Shown: piece by piece, positions 1 through 8,472 of the stretch
How the letters are laid out: every line of letters begins with the position of its first letter
Numbering within the stretch: the first letter of the stretch is position 1
Assembly (NCBI GenBank): GCA_001567085.1
Contig: LMZS01000072.1
Location: forward strand, 1 to 64,000
Length of the DNA: 64,000 nt
Direction: 5' to 3'
Source: Chloroflexi bacterium OLB15
GTDB lineage: Bacteria; Chloroflexota; Anaerolineae; Aggregatilineales; Phototrophicaceae
Translations under genes and position numbers: made by a program
The notes under the pieces: generated by a model
The model's input: the letters and a program-made list of their open reading frames with translations, nothing else
The model's database searches: none
What the model was told of the DNA's origin: nothing

Positions 1-2
1 GC

Positions 3-557
3 ACCTATGCCACATGGTGGATTCGCCAGGCTATCACGCGGGCGTTAGCGCAAAAAACCCGCACCATTCGCATTCCGCTGCATATGACCGAACGCATTCG
101 CCAGATGTACCGCACCGCCCAGCACCTTGAACAATCTCTGGGTCGCCGCCCCAGCCCCGAAGAAATCGCTATGGAAATGGATTTGCCCGCTGAAACCATC
201 CGCGCAATGATGGATGCCAGCCAGCACGCCATTGCCCTTGAGCGACCGGTTGGCGACGACGGAGACAGCGAATTTGGTGATTTCATTGAAGATCAAGACT
301 CGCCGAGTCCTGTTGAATCGGCAACACAACATCTGCTTCAGGAAACGATTGAAGACGTGCTTTCCGAGCTAACTCCGCGCCAGAGCCACATTCTGCGCCT
401 GCGCTTCGGCTTGGGCGGGGGTGAGCCGCACACACTTGAAGAAATTGCCAATAAGTTTGGCTTAAGCCGTGAGCGTATTCGCCAGCTTGAAAAAGAAGCG
501 CTGCGCCGCCTGCGTCACCCGCGTTTAGCGCATAACCTGCGCGATTATCTGGGCTAG
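3..557 (+). CDS. RNA polymerase sigma-70 family factor, C-terminal part (5' end outside window)
   Basis: The reading frame is open from base 3. It encodes the end of a primary-type sigma factor that directs RNA polymerase to -10/-35 promoters. The first visible residues, TYATWWIRQAITRA, are the region 2.4 helix that reads the -10 element. Region 3 follows (about residues 30-100 of the visible part). Region 4.2 is at the C-terminus, with the helix-turn-helix EEIANKFGLSRERIRQLEKE that contacts the -35 element. About 184 codons are in view; the start and regions 1-2.3 lie upstream. The ATG at 84 is internal. A strong terminator follows. Family assignment is certain; whether it is the housekeeping SigA or a close paralogue cannot be decided from the fragment. 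Confidence 0.95.
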   Translation, partial: TYATWWIRQAITRALAQKTRTIRIPLHMTERIRQMYRTAQHLEQSLGRRPSPEEIAMEMDLPAETIRAMMDASQHAIALERPVGDDGDSEFGDFIEDQDSPSPVESATQHLLQETIEDVLSELTPRQSHILRLRFGLGGGEPHTLEEIANKFGLSRERIRQLEKEALRRLRHPRLAHNLRDYLG

Positions 558-607
558 GGTCAACGCTTCCAACCCTGTAGTAGGCTATACAATAAAATAG
601 GCTGTCC

Positions 608-632
608 AAAGCCGGGCATAACCCGGCTTTTT
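608..632 (+). terminator. Rho-independent terminator after the sigma factor gene
   Basis: A perfect 9-bp stem (AAAGCCGGG, 608-616, with CCCGGCTTT, 622-630), loop CATAA, then Ts. It separates the sigma gene from the membrane protein that follows. Confidence 0.85.
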
Positions 633-650
633 GTTGCTTAGGATAACCTG

Positions 651-1754
651 ATGCCTTCACGCCCGTTCGTTATCGCAGCAGCATTCACTTTCATCTTTTG
701 TGCTGCGCTCTGCGGCCTGGTTCTGATCACGCGCAGTGGTGACCCTATAGCGTTTGCGGTCACTGGAACGCGATTCACAAATCGAACGGCTGAAATCCCC
801 GATCCCAATATCACTGTCGGCTATGATGGTCAGTTCGCCTATTACATCGCCCGTGATGGACTGGCCTCGCTTCCATTGTTAGATGGCCCCAGTTTCCGCC
901 TACAGCGTATCCTCTATCCGTTAGCAGGCCGTATAGTGGCCTTAGGTCAGCCTGCGCTTGTGCCCTGGGCGCTGCTGCTGATCAATATCGTGGCGCAAAG
1001 CATTGGCGCGGGCTTGATGTCAGCGCTGCTTTCCGCATACGCCCGCACGCCGGCCATTCTCGGCGGGATTACCTATGGCCTTTGGGTCGGGCTGATCTTC
1101 GCACTCAGGCTAACGCTCACCGAAATTCTTTGTTTCGCGCTAGTGCTAGGCGCAATACTGGCTTACCGCAAACAGCATCTTCGAACAACCGTCATTCTCT
1201 TGATGCTTTCTGCCATCACCAAGGAACTGGGGCTGGTCTTTGCCGCAGGGCTAGCGCTGCATGCTTTCACCCGGAAACGCTATGGTTGGGCGCTGCTGAT
1301 CTTTGGCGCGCCTTTGTTACTGCTTATGGTGTGGTGGGGCATTTTGCGCCTCATGTTTGGCGATATTCCCACGCAGTATCCTGCGGCTCGCTTCGAATTG
1401 ATCCCTCTGCGCGGCATGTTCGCCGGAAACACTGACGCTGTAGAACTGGTCATGCTCACGCTCTGGATTACCGCACCCACGCTCATTCTATTCTCGCTGG
1501 CGCTGCTAACCATCTGGCGCAAACGCATACTCTCTATGTCTACCGCGCTTGTGCTAACAGCATCCGGCTTTGTGTTCATCATGCCCGCAGTAAGCTGGGA
1601 AGACCCGCTGGCAGCGTACCGTGTCGCGACTCCCATCGTGATCGCAGGTTTGTTATTTTTAGGAGAGCATTTCCCCAAACAGGTCAAGTGGTTTTGTATT
1701 CTTTGGCTTTCAGGCTTAGCCTTAGCTGCGCTCTTGCCTGCCTTGTGGGTTTAG
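651..1754 (+). CDS. Multi-pass membrane protein of unknown function, possibly GT-C-like
   Basis: A 367-residue, very hydrophobic protein with roughly 9-10 predicted membrane segments. The N-terminus (about residues 7-27) is a membrane segment. It is followed by an outside loop with GYDGQFAYYIARDGL (about residues 57-71). An acidic YDGQ-type loop after the first helix is seen in several integral-membrane glycosyltransferase-like (GT-C) families, but no family is certain. ATG 651 is preceded by AGGA at a suitable distance. Antisense frames in this stretch show no recognisable product. It lies between a terminator and the ilvE promoter, so it is probably its own transcription unit. Function is not assigned. 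Confidence 0.75.
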   Translation: MPSRPFVIAAAFTFIFCAALCGLVLITRSGDPIAFAVTGTRFTNRTAEIPDPNITVGYDGQFAYYIARDGLASLPLLDGPSFRLQRILYPLAGRIVALGQPALVPWALLLINIVAQSIGAGLMSALLSAYARTPAILGGITYGLWVGLIFALRLTLTEILCFALVLGAILAYRKQHLRTTVILLMLSAITKELGLVFAAGLALHAFTRKRYGWALLIFGAPLLLLMVWWGILRLMFGDIPTQYPAARFELIPLRGMFAGNTDAVELVMLTLWITAPTLILFSLALLTIWRKRILSMSTALVLTASGFVFIMPAVSWEDPLAAYRVATPIVIAGLLFLGEHFPKQVKWFCILWLSGLALAALLPALWV

Positions 1755-1792
1755 CCAGCAAACAATTCTCGGCATTTGGCTTCATGGACTTA

Positions 1793-1822
1793 TTGCCGCT
1801 AAAGATTTCACACCCCTATAAT
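1793..1822 (+). promoter_or_regulatory. Sigma-70 promoter for ilvE
   Basis: TTGCCG (1793-1798), 18-base spacer, TATAAT (1817-1822). Transcription would begin near 1829. This fits the GTG start at 1856 and argues against the longer open frame from 1688, whose first codons lie upstream of this promoter and inside the preceding gene. Confidence 0.75.
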
Positions 1823-1855
1823 GCTCATACACCAAACATCAGGAGTCAGCACATC

Positions 1856-2806
1856 GTGGCCGGACAGCAGCAGAAACCTAAATTCGCATTTTTTGAGGGT
1901 CAGATCGTTCCGTTTGCAGACGCTAAAATTAGCGTTATGACCCATGCCCTTAATTATGGCACAGGCGTATTCGGCGGCATTCGCGCATATTGGAATGAGG
2001 AAGAGGAGCAGCTTTTCATCTTCCGCCCGCAGGATCACTTTGAACGCTTTATCCAGTCTGCCAGCTTAATGCGTATCAGCCTGCCCTATTCCGTCGAAAA
2101 CCTTGTAGACATGCTGGCTGAACTGCTGCGAGCAGAAGGCTTCCGCGAAAACTGCTACATTCGCCCCTTAGCTTACAAATCAACCGAGATGATCGGCGTT
2201 CGCCTGCACGATGTGGATGACGAATTCACTATGTTTGGCGTGCCGTTCGGCGCATATATCCCGAATGAAGATGGCGCGCATGTTTGTTTCTCCGCATGGC
2301 GGCGGGTAGACGACAACGCCATCCCCGCCAGAGGCAAGATTGTTGGCGCATACGCCAATTCAGCGTTGATCAAATCGGATGCTATTCTCGCCGGCTTTGA
2401 CGAAGCGCTCGTGCTGAACCAGGAAGGCCACGTTACAGAAGCCAGCGCCGCTAATATTTTTGTGGTGCGTAAAGGTGTGGTCTATACCCCGCCTGTTCAA
2501 TCTGATGTGCTGGAAGGTATCGTGCGCCGTACCATCATTGACCTGCTGCGTAACGATCTGGGCATGGAAGTGATTGAGCGCGATATTGACCGCACTGAAA
2601 TTTACATCGCTGATGAAATCATGCTTTGTGGCACCGGCGTGCAGGTAGCAGCTATCACCAAAGTTGAGCATCGTCCGATTGGTTCCGGGCGCATGGGGCA
2701 GGTTACGCGCCGCGTCCGTGACCTGTTCTTCGATGTGGTTACAGGCCGTGTTGAAAAATATCGCGATTGGCTCACGCCTGTTTATATGCCTGAAGCCGTG
2801 CGCTAA
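1856..2806 (+). CDS. ilvE: Branched-chain amino acid aminotransferase
   Basis: A PLP-dependent fold-type IV aminotransferase of 316 residues that makes Leu, Ile and Val from their 2-oxo acids with glutamate as donor (cytosolic). The N-terminal motif THALNYGTGVFGGIRAY (29-45) is diagnostic. The PLP lysine is expected in GKIVGAYANSALIKSD (K161). The motif EASAANIFVV follows, and GTGVQVAAI near the C-terminus lies in the substrate/PLP phosphate region. The start is taken at GTG 1856 because AGGAG lies at 1841-1845 and a consensus promoter sits just upstream. The frame is open back to 1688 but that extension is hydrophobic, unconserved in character and inside the upstream gene. A terminator follows at 2825. 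Confidence 0.95.
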   Translation: MAGQQQKPKFAFFEGQIVPFADAKISVMTHALNYGTGVFGGIRAYWNEEEEQLFIFRPQDHFERFIQSASLMRISLPYSVENLVDMLAELLRAEGFRENCYIRPLAYKSTEMIGVRLHDVDDEFTMFGVPFGAYIPNEDGAHVCFSAWRRVDDNAIPARGKIVGAYANSALIKSDAILAGFDEALVLNQEGHVTEASAANIFVVRKGVVYTPPVQSDVLEGIVRRTIIDLLRNDLGMEVIERDIDRTEIYIADEIMLCGTGVQVAAITKVEHRPIGSGRMGQVTRRVRDLFFDVVTGRVEKYRDWLTPVYMPEAVR

Positions 2807-2824
2807 GTTCAATCAGGCATCGCC

Positions 2825-2861
2825 AAAGCGCCGTTGTCCACCCGCAGCGGCGCTTTTTATT
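2825..2861 (+). terminator. Rho-independent terminator after ilvE
   Basis: AAAGCGCCG (2825-2833) pairs with CGGCGCTTT (2848-2856), then TTATTT. Confidence 0.8.
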
Positions 2862-2956
2862 TCGCCGCATAGCTGGCGCATTCCTGACGGATCGCAACTT
2901 TTAGCCACAAATCGCGTAGAATAAACCTGTGCTGTCCACGCCTCAGGAGAGTTTTT

Positions 2957-3694
2957 ATGTACAATGCCGATTCAACACGTCCGGTCATCCAAACGCGCGG
3001 TGTCACCCGCAATCTGCCGCTTGGCAGTACTGTCGTTCATGCCCTGCGTGGCGTTGACATGGATATTTTCGCCGGCGAATTGGTAGGCATCATCGGGCCT
3101 TCCGGCAGCGGAAAAAGCACGCTGCTTGGTCTTATCGGCGGGCTTGACCGGCCATCCAGCGGCGAAATCGCGATTGATGGCGTGAATATCTCTCGTATGG
3201 GCGAAGATCAGCTTACCGAAATTCGTAATGAGAAGATCGGGTTTATTTTTCAGTTCTTCAATCTGATCCCGACTTTAACGGCGCTGGAAAATGTGATGCT
3301 TCCCATCCAGTTTGCCCGTAAAAAAAGCTTCAAGCCCGAACAGCGCGCCCGTGAATTGCTTAAATCACTGGGACTAGGTGATCGCCTCAAGCATCGTCCC
3401 GCCGAACTATCCGGCGGGCAGCAGCAGCGCGTCGCCATTGCCCGCGCGCTTGCGAATAACCCCCCGCTGTTATTGTGCGATGAACCCACCGGCAATCTGG
3501 ATCAGGAAGCTGGCGCGCTGGTTTTACAAACGCTTCGCGATATTCGCGCCCAAAATGGCACAACAGTCGTGATCGTGACCCACGATCCAAATTTAGCCAA
3601 TCAGGCTGACCGTGTAATGACGCTGGTAGACGGGCGCATCGTCAACGGGCATCAGGGGCAGCAGTCACCGGTGATGAACGCTTACCCTCTTTAA
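2957..3694 (+). CDS. ABC transporter ATP-binding protein, LolD/MacB-like, without permease partner
   Basis: A 245-residue nucleotide-binding subunit. Walker [10 protein letters not shown] (47-55), Q-loop QFFN (near 99), signature LSGGQQQR (151-158), Walker B/D-loop DEPTGNLD (175-182) and switch His (H209) are all intact, so ATP hydrolysis is expected. Spacing and the PTGNLD D-loop resemble the LolD/MacB/FtsE class, which works with FtsX/MacB-type permeases in lipoprotein or peptide export, lipid handling or cell division. No permease gene lies next to it; the neighbours are ilvE and a phosphoribosyltransferase. The start at ATG 2957 follows CAGGAGAG. A TAGAAT hexamer at 2917-2922 could be the -10 element. 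The cargo cannot be inferred from this context. Confidence 0.9.
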   Translation: MYNADSTRPVIQTRGVTRNLPLGSTVVHALRGVDMDIFAGELVGIIGPSGSGKSTLLGLIGGLDRPSSGEIAIDGVNISRMGEDQLTEIRNEKIGFIFQFFNLIPTLTALENVMLPIQFARKKSFKPEQRARELLKSLGLGDRLKHRPAELSGGQQQRVAIARALANNPPLLLCDEPTGNLDQEAGALVLQTLRDIRAQNGTTVVIVTHDPNLANQADRVMTLVDGRIVNGHQGQQSPVMNAYPL

Positions 3695-3744
3695 GAGTGC
3701 GTGTTAAACTATGGGGTGTTCAGCCGTAGGAGAATATCCCCATA

Positions 3745-4299
3745 ATGAACTCCACAAAAGAAACCTATCCGGTAGAAGTTGCCGGGGTTAAGCGTGAACT
3801 CCCATTATTTTCAATTAAGCCGGGCGTGCGCATCGCCATTCTAAACATTCTGGGCGATACCGAATTGGTGCAGGCAGCCGCCAAGGAATTAGCCGCAAAG
3901 CTTAAAGATCGCGATTTTGATATTCTAGTGACAGCAGAAGCGAAGTCTATTCCTTTGGGTCACGCGCTTTCAGCCGAAATGCACCGCCCCTATGTCGTCC
4001 TGCGCAAATCCTATAAGCCCTACATGGGTGATGCCTTGCGCAGCGAAACCCTGTCAATCACCACCGGCACGCCGCAAACCCTGTTTCTGGATGAAAAGGA
4101 TCGCGAAATCATCGCCGGGAAAAAGGTGTGCGTTCTCGATGACGTGATCTCTACAGGCAGCACGCTTCAAGGGATGCGCCTGATCATGGATAAAGCTGGC
4201 GCTAAGGTGACTACGGAAGCAGCGATCTTTACCGAAGGTGACCGCGCCAAGTGGATTGATATTGTCGCGCTAGGGCATCTGCCTGTATTTGTGGACTAA
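3745..4299 (+). CDS. Phosphoribosyltransferase, adenine PRTase-like
   Basis: A 184-residue type I phosphoribosyltransferase, the size of adenine or xanthine PRTases that salvage purine bases with PRPP. The PRPP-binding signature VLDDVISTGST is at 130-140. The pre-hinge TAEAKSIPLGHALS (about 63-76) and RKSYKPYMGDALRSE (88-101) match the segments that carry the catalytic loop in APRTases. The start follows AGGAG at 3728-3732. No purine gene is adjacent. Base preference (adenine, xanthine or other) cannot be read with certainty, so no symbol is given. Confidence 0.85.
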   Translation: MNSTKETYPVEVAGVKRELPLFSIKPGVRIAILNILGDTELVQAAAKELAAKLKDRDFDILVTAEAKSIPLGHALSAEMHRPYVVLRKSYKPYMGDALRSETLSITTGTPQTLFLDEKDREIIAGKKVCVLDDVISTGSTLQGMRLIMDKAGAKVTTEAAIFTEGDRAKWIDIVALGHLPVFVD

Positions 4300-4333
4300 A
4301 AAATGGCGGGTGAGCCGTCAGCTCATCCGCCAT
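4298..4333 (-). terminator. Terminator of the methyltransferase/histidine kinase operon
   Basis: A 13-bp stem with one G.T pair (4303-4315 with 4321-4333), loop CGTCA. On the minus strand it is followed by six Us (4298-4303), so it serves the minus-strand gene ending at 4355. It also blocks read-through from the + strand gene ending at 4299, though with a poorer U-run. Confidence 0.8.
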
Positions 4334-4354
4334 CTTCATTCCATCAAGCTGCTC

Positions 4355-5095
4355 TTAAACTGCTTCTGCGGTCTTCTCGACCACCAGCAAATGCGATAAT
4401 CCAAACGTGTCCAGCGGCGTGCCTTCAAAACGGTACAGTGTATCCCGCATCATCCGGCCGGGATTGCCCATTCGCGCAATGATATTGTCATAACCGCCAT
4501 AGATACGCCGGTGCGTCACCAGCTTGATCGGGCAGCCTGCAAAGAGTCTAAGCAAGCTCCGCCGCGTATAAGCGCGAACATGCGGCGCAAGGCGATTGCG
4601 CGCGGCATTCGGCAGGTAATTGATCAGCGGCGTATTGCCAAAATGATACTTTCCACGCCAGTAATGCCCGTGTGTCTCAAACGGATACCAGCGGTTTGGC
4701 ACAAAGATAACCAGCCGTCCACCAACCTTTAACACCCGCACCATCTCACTCACTGAGGTCAAATCATTCTCAACGTGTTCCAGAACCTCATGCGAAATGA
4801 TGGTATCGAAAATATTGCTGGCATAAGGCAGCGCCTCCGCCGCCGCTACCAATGCGTGCGGGGTATCTTTGCTGGCCTCAAGCGAGCGCTCTAGCTCAAT
4901 ATCAAAGCATTCAACATCGGGGGTATAGCGGCGGCGAATTTGCGAAGCATACATTCCAATGCCCGCCCCCGCCTCCAATACGCGCGCGTTTTCCAGTTTC
5001 GTCCAACGGGCAATCATCTGTAAACGGCGTTCTTGCCCGGCACGCCAAACATAGCTTGGCTCGCCCCGCAGCGCCGCTAATCCTGAATGTGTCAA
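4355..5095 (-). CDS. Class I SAM-dependent methyltransferase
   Basis: A 246-residue cytosolic methyltransferase with the Rossmann core. Motif I VLEAGAGIGMYA is at 39-50, the acidic end of strand 2 at FDIE (about 64-67), and motif IV-like ISHEVLEHVEN near 110. The EVLEH motif is typical of Methyltransf_11 enzymes such as UbiE and small-molecule or sugar methyltransferases. The substrate is not evident. It begins only 3 bases after the stop of the histidine kinase gene, so the two are translationally linked. The C-terminal third (residues 150-240) holds many Arg/Tyr residues and no further domain that I recognise. Confidence 0.85.
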   Translation of the reverse strand: MTHSGLAALRGEPSYVWRAGQERRLQMIARWTKLENARVLEAGAGIGMYASQIRRRYTPDVECFDIELERSLEASKDTPHALVAAAEALPYASNIFDTIISHEVLEHVENDLTSVSEMVRVLKVGGRLVIFVPNRWYPFETHGHYWRGKYHFGNTPLINYLPNAARNRLAPHVRAYTRRSLLRLFAGCPIKLVTHRRIYGGYDNIIARMGNPGRMMRDTLYRFEGTPLDTFGLSHLLVVEKTAEAV

Positions 5096-5098
5096 AAA

Positions 5099-6691
5099 TT
5101 ACCACCTGCCGTGTTGTTCTGCGCCTAAATCGTTAACTCGCTCAGAAGCAGCTATCGCCAGCTTAGTCATGCCCATGCTGCTGTGCGCTGATAACGACTC
5201 GCCTGCTTCATCCGTAGAGCTTATAGGTACCAGCATGGTGATAATCGTGCCGGTGCCGGGTTTGCTTTCCACCTTCAGCGTGGCGTCAATCAGCTCCGCG
5301 CGTTCACGCATGTTAATCATGCCAAGACTGCCGCGATTCTCATAGCCCGCTGCTATTGCCTCGCTGTTGAAGCCGACCCCATTATCCATGATCTGCACGA
5401 TGATGTATGTACCCTGCTTGAAAATGGAAACCTTGATAATCTGGGCGCGCGCATGTTTGCGCGCATTGTTGATAGCCTCTTCAACAATATAGAAAATCAC
5501 GCCCTGCTGATGGTTATTGAGCAGGCTTTCAACTTCAGGATTCACCATCATCACCACGCCTTGACCGTGCGTTTCCTGAATTTTTTCGGCAAGCTGTGCC
5601 ATCGCCACGCGCATACCGTGCGTTTCCAGCACCAGCGGGCGCAGCGTAAACAGCATATGGCGAATTTCGCGCGTCGTCTTGCGTGCGAGATCCTCAACTT
5701 TGCGCAGTTCTTCTGGCACTTGCTGGGGAGCTTTTTCAATCAGCCGGTTGATGTAGCCCATCCGCATCGCAATCGCCGCGATGCTCTGCGTTGGCCCATC
5801 ATGCAAATCCCGCGCCAGCTTCTTACGGGCTTCTTCTTCCAGTTCAACGATCTTGTCTTTTTCATCACGCAGCCTGCCATAAAGCAGCGCGTTTTGCAGC
5901 GCGATTGTGGTCTGAATACCAATTGCGGTGAGCAGATCGGTTTGATCCTCGCTGAAAGCCTGCGCCTGATCGCTGGCGTAAATCAACACGCCAAAGTTAT
6001 CAAAGCCTGTACGCAGCGGGATGCAGAGGATGGATTTGCAATTTTGTACAGAGAGAAAGTATTGCAGTTCAGGGTCTTTACGCGGGTTTTCACCGATAAT
6101 CGGCTCAGAGCCTTGCAGCGCCTCGCCAATAATGCCGGTCTTTCCGGGAACGGTGTTCTGCTCATCAGCACGTATCAAGCGGCGTGACGATACCACGTGC
6201 AGCATATTATCGTCAGAATGGAACAGCAGCACCATCGCCAGCAGATTTTCATCATCTGCCCCGCTTCGTTTTAATCCCAGTCGCCCCGCTTCCAAAGCAG
6301 CTTCGATGATCTTTTCATAATTGAGCGTGGAACCCATCAGGAAGGCGAGTTCATATAAACTGCGTGAACGTTCCTGCCCCGTTTGCATCACCGCCCGCCG
6401 GTCAGTTTCAACGCTGGCAACCTGCCGCCTTAAAGCGCTTAGCCGGCTGAACATCCCCAGTGCGCCAAACAATGCCAGCCCGCCCCCAATCGCCGCGACG
6501 ATAACCCCGGAGTGATCCGGCGAATTACCATTTACAAGCGTCCGCGAGATGAGCAGGATGATGGCAATACCCAGCGCAGCCAGCCCAACGAGCAGCAGGA
6601 CAAAAAATAACGCCACTGTCCAGCCGCCGTTTCGCCAATTGCTGGTTTCTTGTGATGCAGTTCGGGATTTAGTTGGTGATTGCGCGCGCAT
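5099..6691 (-). CDS. Membrane sensor histidine kinase with GAF domain (HisKA_3/NarL-partner class)
   Basis: A 530-residue kinase. Two membrane segments (about 25-50 and 60-82) are followed by a GAF domain (about 110-270) and the dimerisation/phosphoacceptor helix KLARDLHDGPTQ with H297. The ATPase domain shows the N-box EEAINNARKHA (404-414) and the G-box IMDNGVGF. The HDG(P/x)xQ signature belongs to the NarX/DegS/LiaS type, which normally phosphorylates NarL-family response regulators. No such regulator lies beside it; instead a methyltransferase gene follows 3 bases later. The last about 40 residues are a low-complexity tail. The loop between the two helices is short (about ten residues), so sensing is more likely by the GAF domain or within the membrane. 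Confidence 0.92.
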   Translation of the reverse strand: MRAQSPTKSRTASQETSNWRNGGWTVALFFVLLLVGLAALGIAIILLISRTLVNGNSPDHSGVIVAAIGGGLALFGALGMFSRLSALRRQVASVETDRRAVMQTGQERSRSLYELAFLMGSTLNYEKIIEAALEAGRLGLKRSGADDENLLAMVLLFHSDDNMLHVVSSRRLIRADEQNTVPGKTGIIGEALQGSEPIIGENPRKDPELQYFLSVQNCKSILCIPLRTGFDNFGVLIYASDQAQAFSEDQTDLLTAIGIQTTIALQNALLYGRLRDEKDKIVELEEEARKKLARDLHDGPTQSIAAIAMRMGYINRLIEKAPQQVPEELRKVEDLARKTTREIRHMLFTLRPLVLETHGMRVAMAQLAEKIQETHGQGVVMMVNPEVESLLNNHQQGVIFYIVEEAINNARKHARAQIIKVSIFKQGTYIIVQIMDNGVGFNSEAIAAGYENRGSLGMINMRERAELIDATLKVESKPGTGTIITMLVPISSTDEAGESLSAHSSMGMTKLAIAASERVNDLGAEQHGRW

Positions 6692-6722
6692 CTGTCAGCA
6701 TTTTACTGGCAAAAATGATATA

Positions 6723-6739
6723 CCTATCCATTGTATAGG
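6723..6739. promoter_or_regulatory. Inverted repeat overlapping a possible -10 element upstream of the histidine kinase
   Basis: CCTAT (6723-6727), 7-base spacer, ATAGG (6735-6739). On the minus strand the spacer plus flank contains TACAAT, a plausible -10 element for the kinase gene starting at 6691. This could be an operator, but the half-sites are only 5 bp and no convincing -35 is seen. Confidence 0.3.
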
Positions 6740-6796
6740 CATTTTACCGGCTTATTCCATCATTTCTCGTGAAATTTTCGCGTCAGCCAGCGAAAT

Positions 6797-6826
6797 AAAA
6801 AAGCGAAGCCTTAAGACTCCGCTTTT
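6797..6826 (-). terminator. Terminator of tRNA-Val
   Basis: On the minus strand, immediately after the tRNA, a 10-bp stem with two G.U pairs (6817-6826 with 6803-6812, approximately) and loop TTAA is followed by a run of six Us. Confidence 0.75.
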
Positions 6827-6827
6827 G

Positions 6828-6901
6828 TGGGCGCACAGGGGCTCGAACCCCGGACCTTACGGATGTGAACCGTACGCTCTAACCAACTGAGCTATGCGCC
6901 C
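6828..6901 (-). tRNA. tRNA-Val, anticodon CAC
   Basis: Reading the minus strand gives a full cloverleaf. The acceptor stem is GGGCGCA/TGCGCCC and the D-arm GCTC...GAGC. The anticodon stem TACGG/CCGTA carries loop TTCACAT (anticodon CAC, decoding GUG), and the T-arm carries TTCGAGC. The discriminator base is A; CCA is not encoded. It has its own promoter (6928-6956) and terminator (6797-6826), so it is a single-gene unit. Confidence 0.97.
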
Positions 6902-6927
6902 GTGCTGTTGTGTAAATGTTAGGGTAC

Positions 6928-6956
6928 AGTATAGCAGTTGGGTTATTCACGTTCAA
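6928..6956 (-). promoter_or_regulatory. Promoter of tRNA-Val
   Basis: Minus strand: TTGAAC (6956-6951), 17-base spacer, TATACT (6933-6928). The start point would fall about 20 bases before the mature tRNA 5' end. Confidence 0.8.
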
Positions 6957-6965
6957 GGGCAGGTC

Positions 6966-7832
6966 GTGCAGTTCAAGCCACCATTAAAAGCATCATCATC
7001 CAGTATCCTTTCTCTTAAGCGATTCCGCCTCTCATCCATCATTACCGCCATATCTCTTTTAGCGGGATGTCTGGCTTCAGCGCCGATCAACCCCTCTATT
7101 AGCCAGCCTTCCGAGCTGCAAAATATTGATTCTGCGCCTCAGCAGCAAAGCGACTGGGAACAGCTTGCCCCCGGGCTTGAACGCCGTTATTACCGTCCCG
7201 GCAGTAACTATGGGCTAACCAGTTTCCTTGCCTTACGCGTAGACCCGAATTATTTCTACTTCCGCGTTCATTATAGCCCCGCCAATTCTCTCACCCTCAA
7301 TCAGTGGCGAACCCAGCTTCCAGATTCAGCCGGGTTTATCAACGCCAATTTTTTTGACACGCAGGGCTATGCGTTGGGCTTGCTCGTCAGTGATAATAAT
7401 GCTTACGGCGCATCGTTCTCCGGCTTCGGCGGTATGTTTCAGGTTGCGTCCGATGGCTTCACCCGCGTCCGCTCGCTCATTTATGAGCCTTATCAGGGAG
7501 AGGCATTGCAGCAAGCGGCGCAAGCATTCCCGATGTTAATCGTGAATGGCGAGCCAAGTTACGAGCGTGCGGATGGCGACCGCGCTTCCCGCCGCACCAT
7601 CATCGGGCAGGATAGCGCCGGGCGCATTATCCTTATGGTCACGAATGGGTTATTCGGCATGCGGCTTGCCGATCTAAGCGCTTATCTTTACTCAACCGAT
7701 CTGGATTTACGGGCGGCGCTCAATCTGGACGGCGGCGGGTCAACCCTGCTGTCCTTACAAACCGGCGCTTCGATAATGGTTCCCTCATTTGATGCTGTGC
7801 CGGCAGTCATCGCCTTTTACCCACGTCAATGA
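6966..7832 (+). CDS. Lipoprotein with phosphodiester glycosidase (NAGPA/DUF2233) domain
   Basis: A 288-residue exported protein. The N-terminus has basic residues, a hydrophobic stretch and a lipobox LLAGC (C35), so it is probably a lipoprotein anchored outside the membrane. The body matches the phosphodiester glycosidase family: INANFFDTQG, a central hydrophobic strand region, and the conserved LNLDGGGSTLLS near the C-terminus. Members cleave sugar phosphodiester linkages, as in mammalian N-acetylglucosamine-1-phosphodiester alpha-N-acetylglucosaminidase; the bacterial substrates are mostly unknown. The start is uncertain. The frame is open from 6894, but that would overlap the tRNA, so GTG 6966 (after AGG) is preferred; a later start is possible. 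The promoter is not evident. Confidence 0.8.
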   Translation: MQFKPPLKASSSSILSLKRFRLSSIITAISLLAGCLASAPINPSISQPSELQNIDSAPQQQSDWEQLAPGLERRYYRPGSNYGLTSFLALRVDPNYFYFRVHYSPANSLTLNQWRTQLPDSAGFINANFFDTQGYALGLLVSDNNAYGASFSGFGGMFQVASDGFTRVRSLIYEPYQGEALQQAAQAFPMLIVNGEPSYERADGDRASRRTIIGQDSAGRIILMVTNGLFGMRLADLSAYLYSTDLDLRAALNLDGGGSTLLSLQTGASIMVPSFDAVPAVIAFYPRQ

Positions 7833-7848
7833 CTTTGGAAGCTCTCGT

Positions 7849-8469
7849 ATGACGGCTACAACGCGCGATACCTTCAGCCTGCATCCCGGCGGCATGACTT
7901 TTGGCGCTAATATCACCCTTGATCAAGTGTTGGAAGTTGAGCGATTGCCCCGCGCATTAGGCCGCGCGATTGAACACTGGTTGCCGCCAGTTCAATTTTC
8001 CTCAACAACTGTTGGCAAAAGCCTTGAAAGTGACGCCCCCGCGCAATTCTGGGAGTGGCAGGCTGTGCTAGCCGCGCATGACATCGGCATTTACGTATCT
8101 ACGCAAACCAGCCCAGACCCCCTGTGGATTAACGCCGATATGTACTGGCGTGATTCCCGTTTTTCAGAATGCCAGATTGAAGCCATCTTCATCCCCGATT
8201 TAGCCGAAAATCAGGCGTTGGCGGCCGCCGTTGAAGGCAGCCCACCCCAAAGGATTGCAGCGATATTCCTGAGCGTAAATACAGAAAATACAGTTGATGT
8301 GGCCTATGGCGTCATGACGACTTCAGATTTGCATCTGGAGGAAATAGATCTGCGCGCGTTAGTAGGCCATCCCCTGGATGAACAGGGGCGATTCGCGCTT
8401 GCTGTACCCGATGCTGATTTAATCCATCAGGTGTTGGCTGATTGCCAAGTAGCGCTTCTGCAAAATTGA
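7849..8469 (+). CDS. Protein of unknown function
   Basis: A 206-residue soluble-looking protein that I do not recognise. No signal peptide or membrane helix is seen. It has an acidic, Trp-containing middle (FWEWQAV, PDPLWINADMYWRDS) and ends with a hydrophobic helix-like segment. ATG 7849 has GGAAG at 7837-7841. The frame is open upstream to 7789 inside the previous gene, but no ribosome site supports that. It lies 16 bases after the glycosidase-like lipoprotein gene and is probably co-transcribed with it. A hairpin follows the stop. Confidence 0.6.
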   Translation: MTATTRDTFSLHPGGMTFGANITLDQVLEVERLPRALGRAIEHWLPPVQFSSTTVGKSLESDAPAQFWEWQAVLAAHDIGIYVSTQTSPDPLWINADMYWRDSRFSECQIEAIFIPDLAENQALAAAVEGSPPQRIAAIFLSVNTENTVDVAYGVMTTSDLHLEEIDLRALVGHPLDEQGRFALAVPDADLIHQVLADCQVALLQN

Positions 8470-8472
8470 TAA

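Noticed and set aside
1688-1855. N-terminal extension of ilvE from ATG 1688
   Set aside because: It lies inside the upstream gene and before a consensus promoter; the GTG at 1856 has an AGGAG site.
5453-6187. A 244-codon open frame with an HHHHH stretch, antisense to the histidine kinase
   Set aside because: It is fully covered by the kinase, which has clear conserved motifs. The composition (many His, Gln, Arg, Phe) is typical of a mirror frame, and no ribosome site or promoter supports it.
6894-6965. Upstream ATG for the phosphodiester-glycosidase-like gene
   Set aside because: It would overlap the tRNA on the other strand and would place 24 unrelated residues before the signal sequence.
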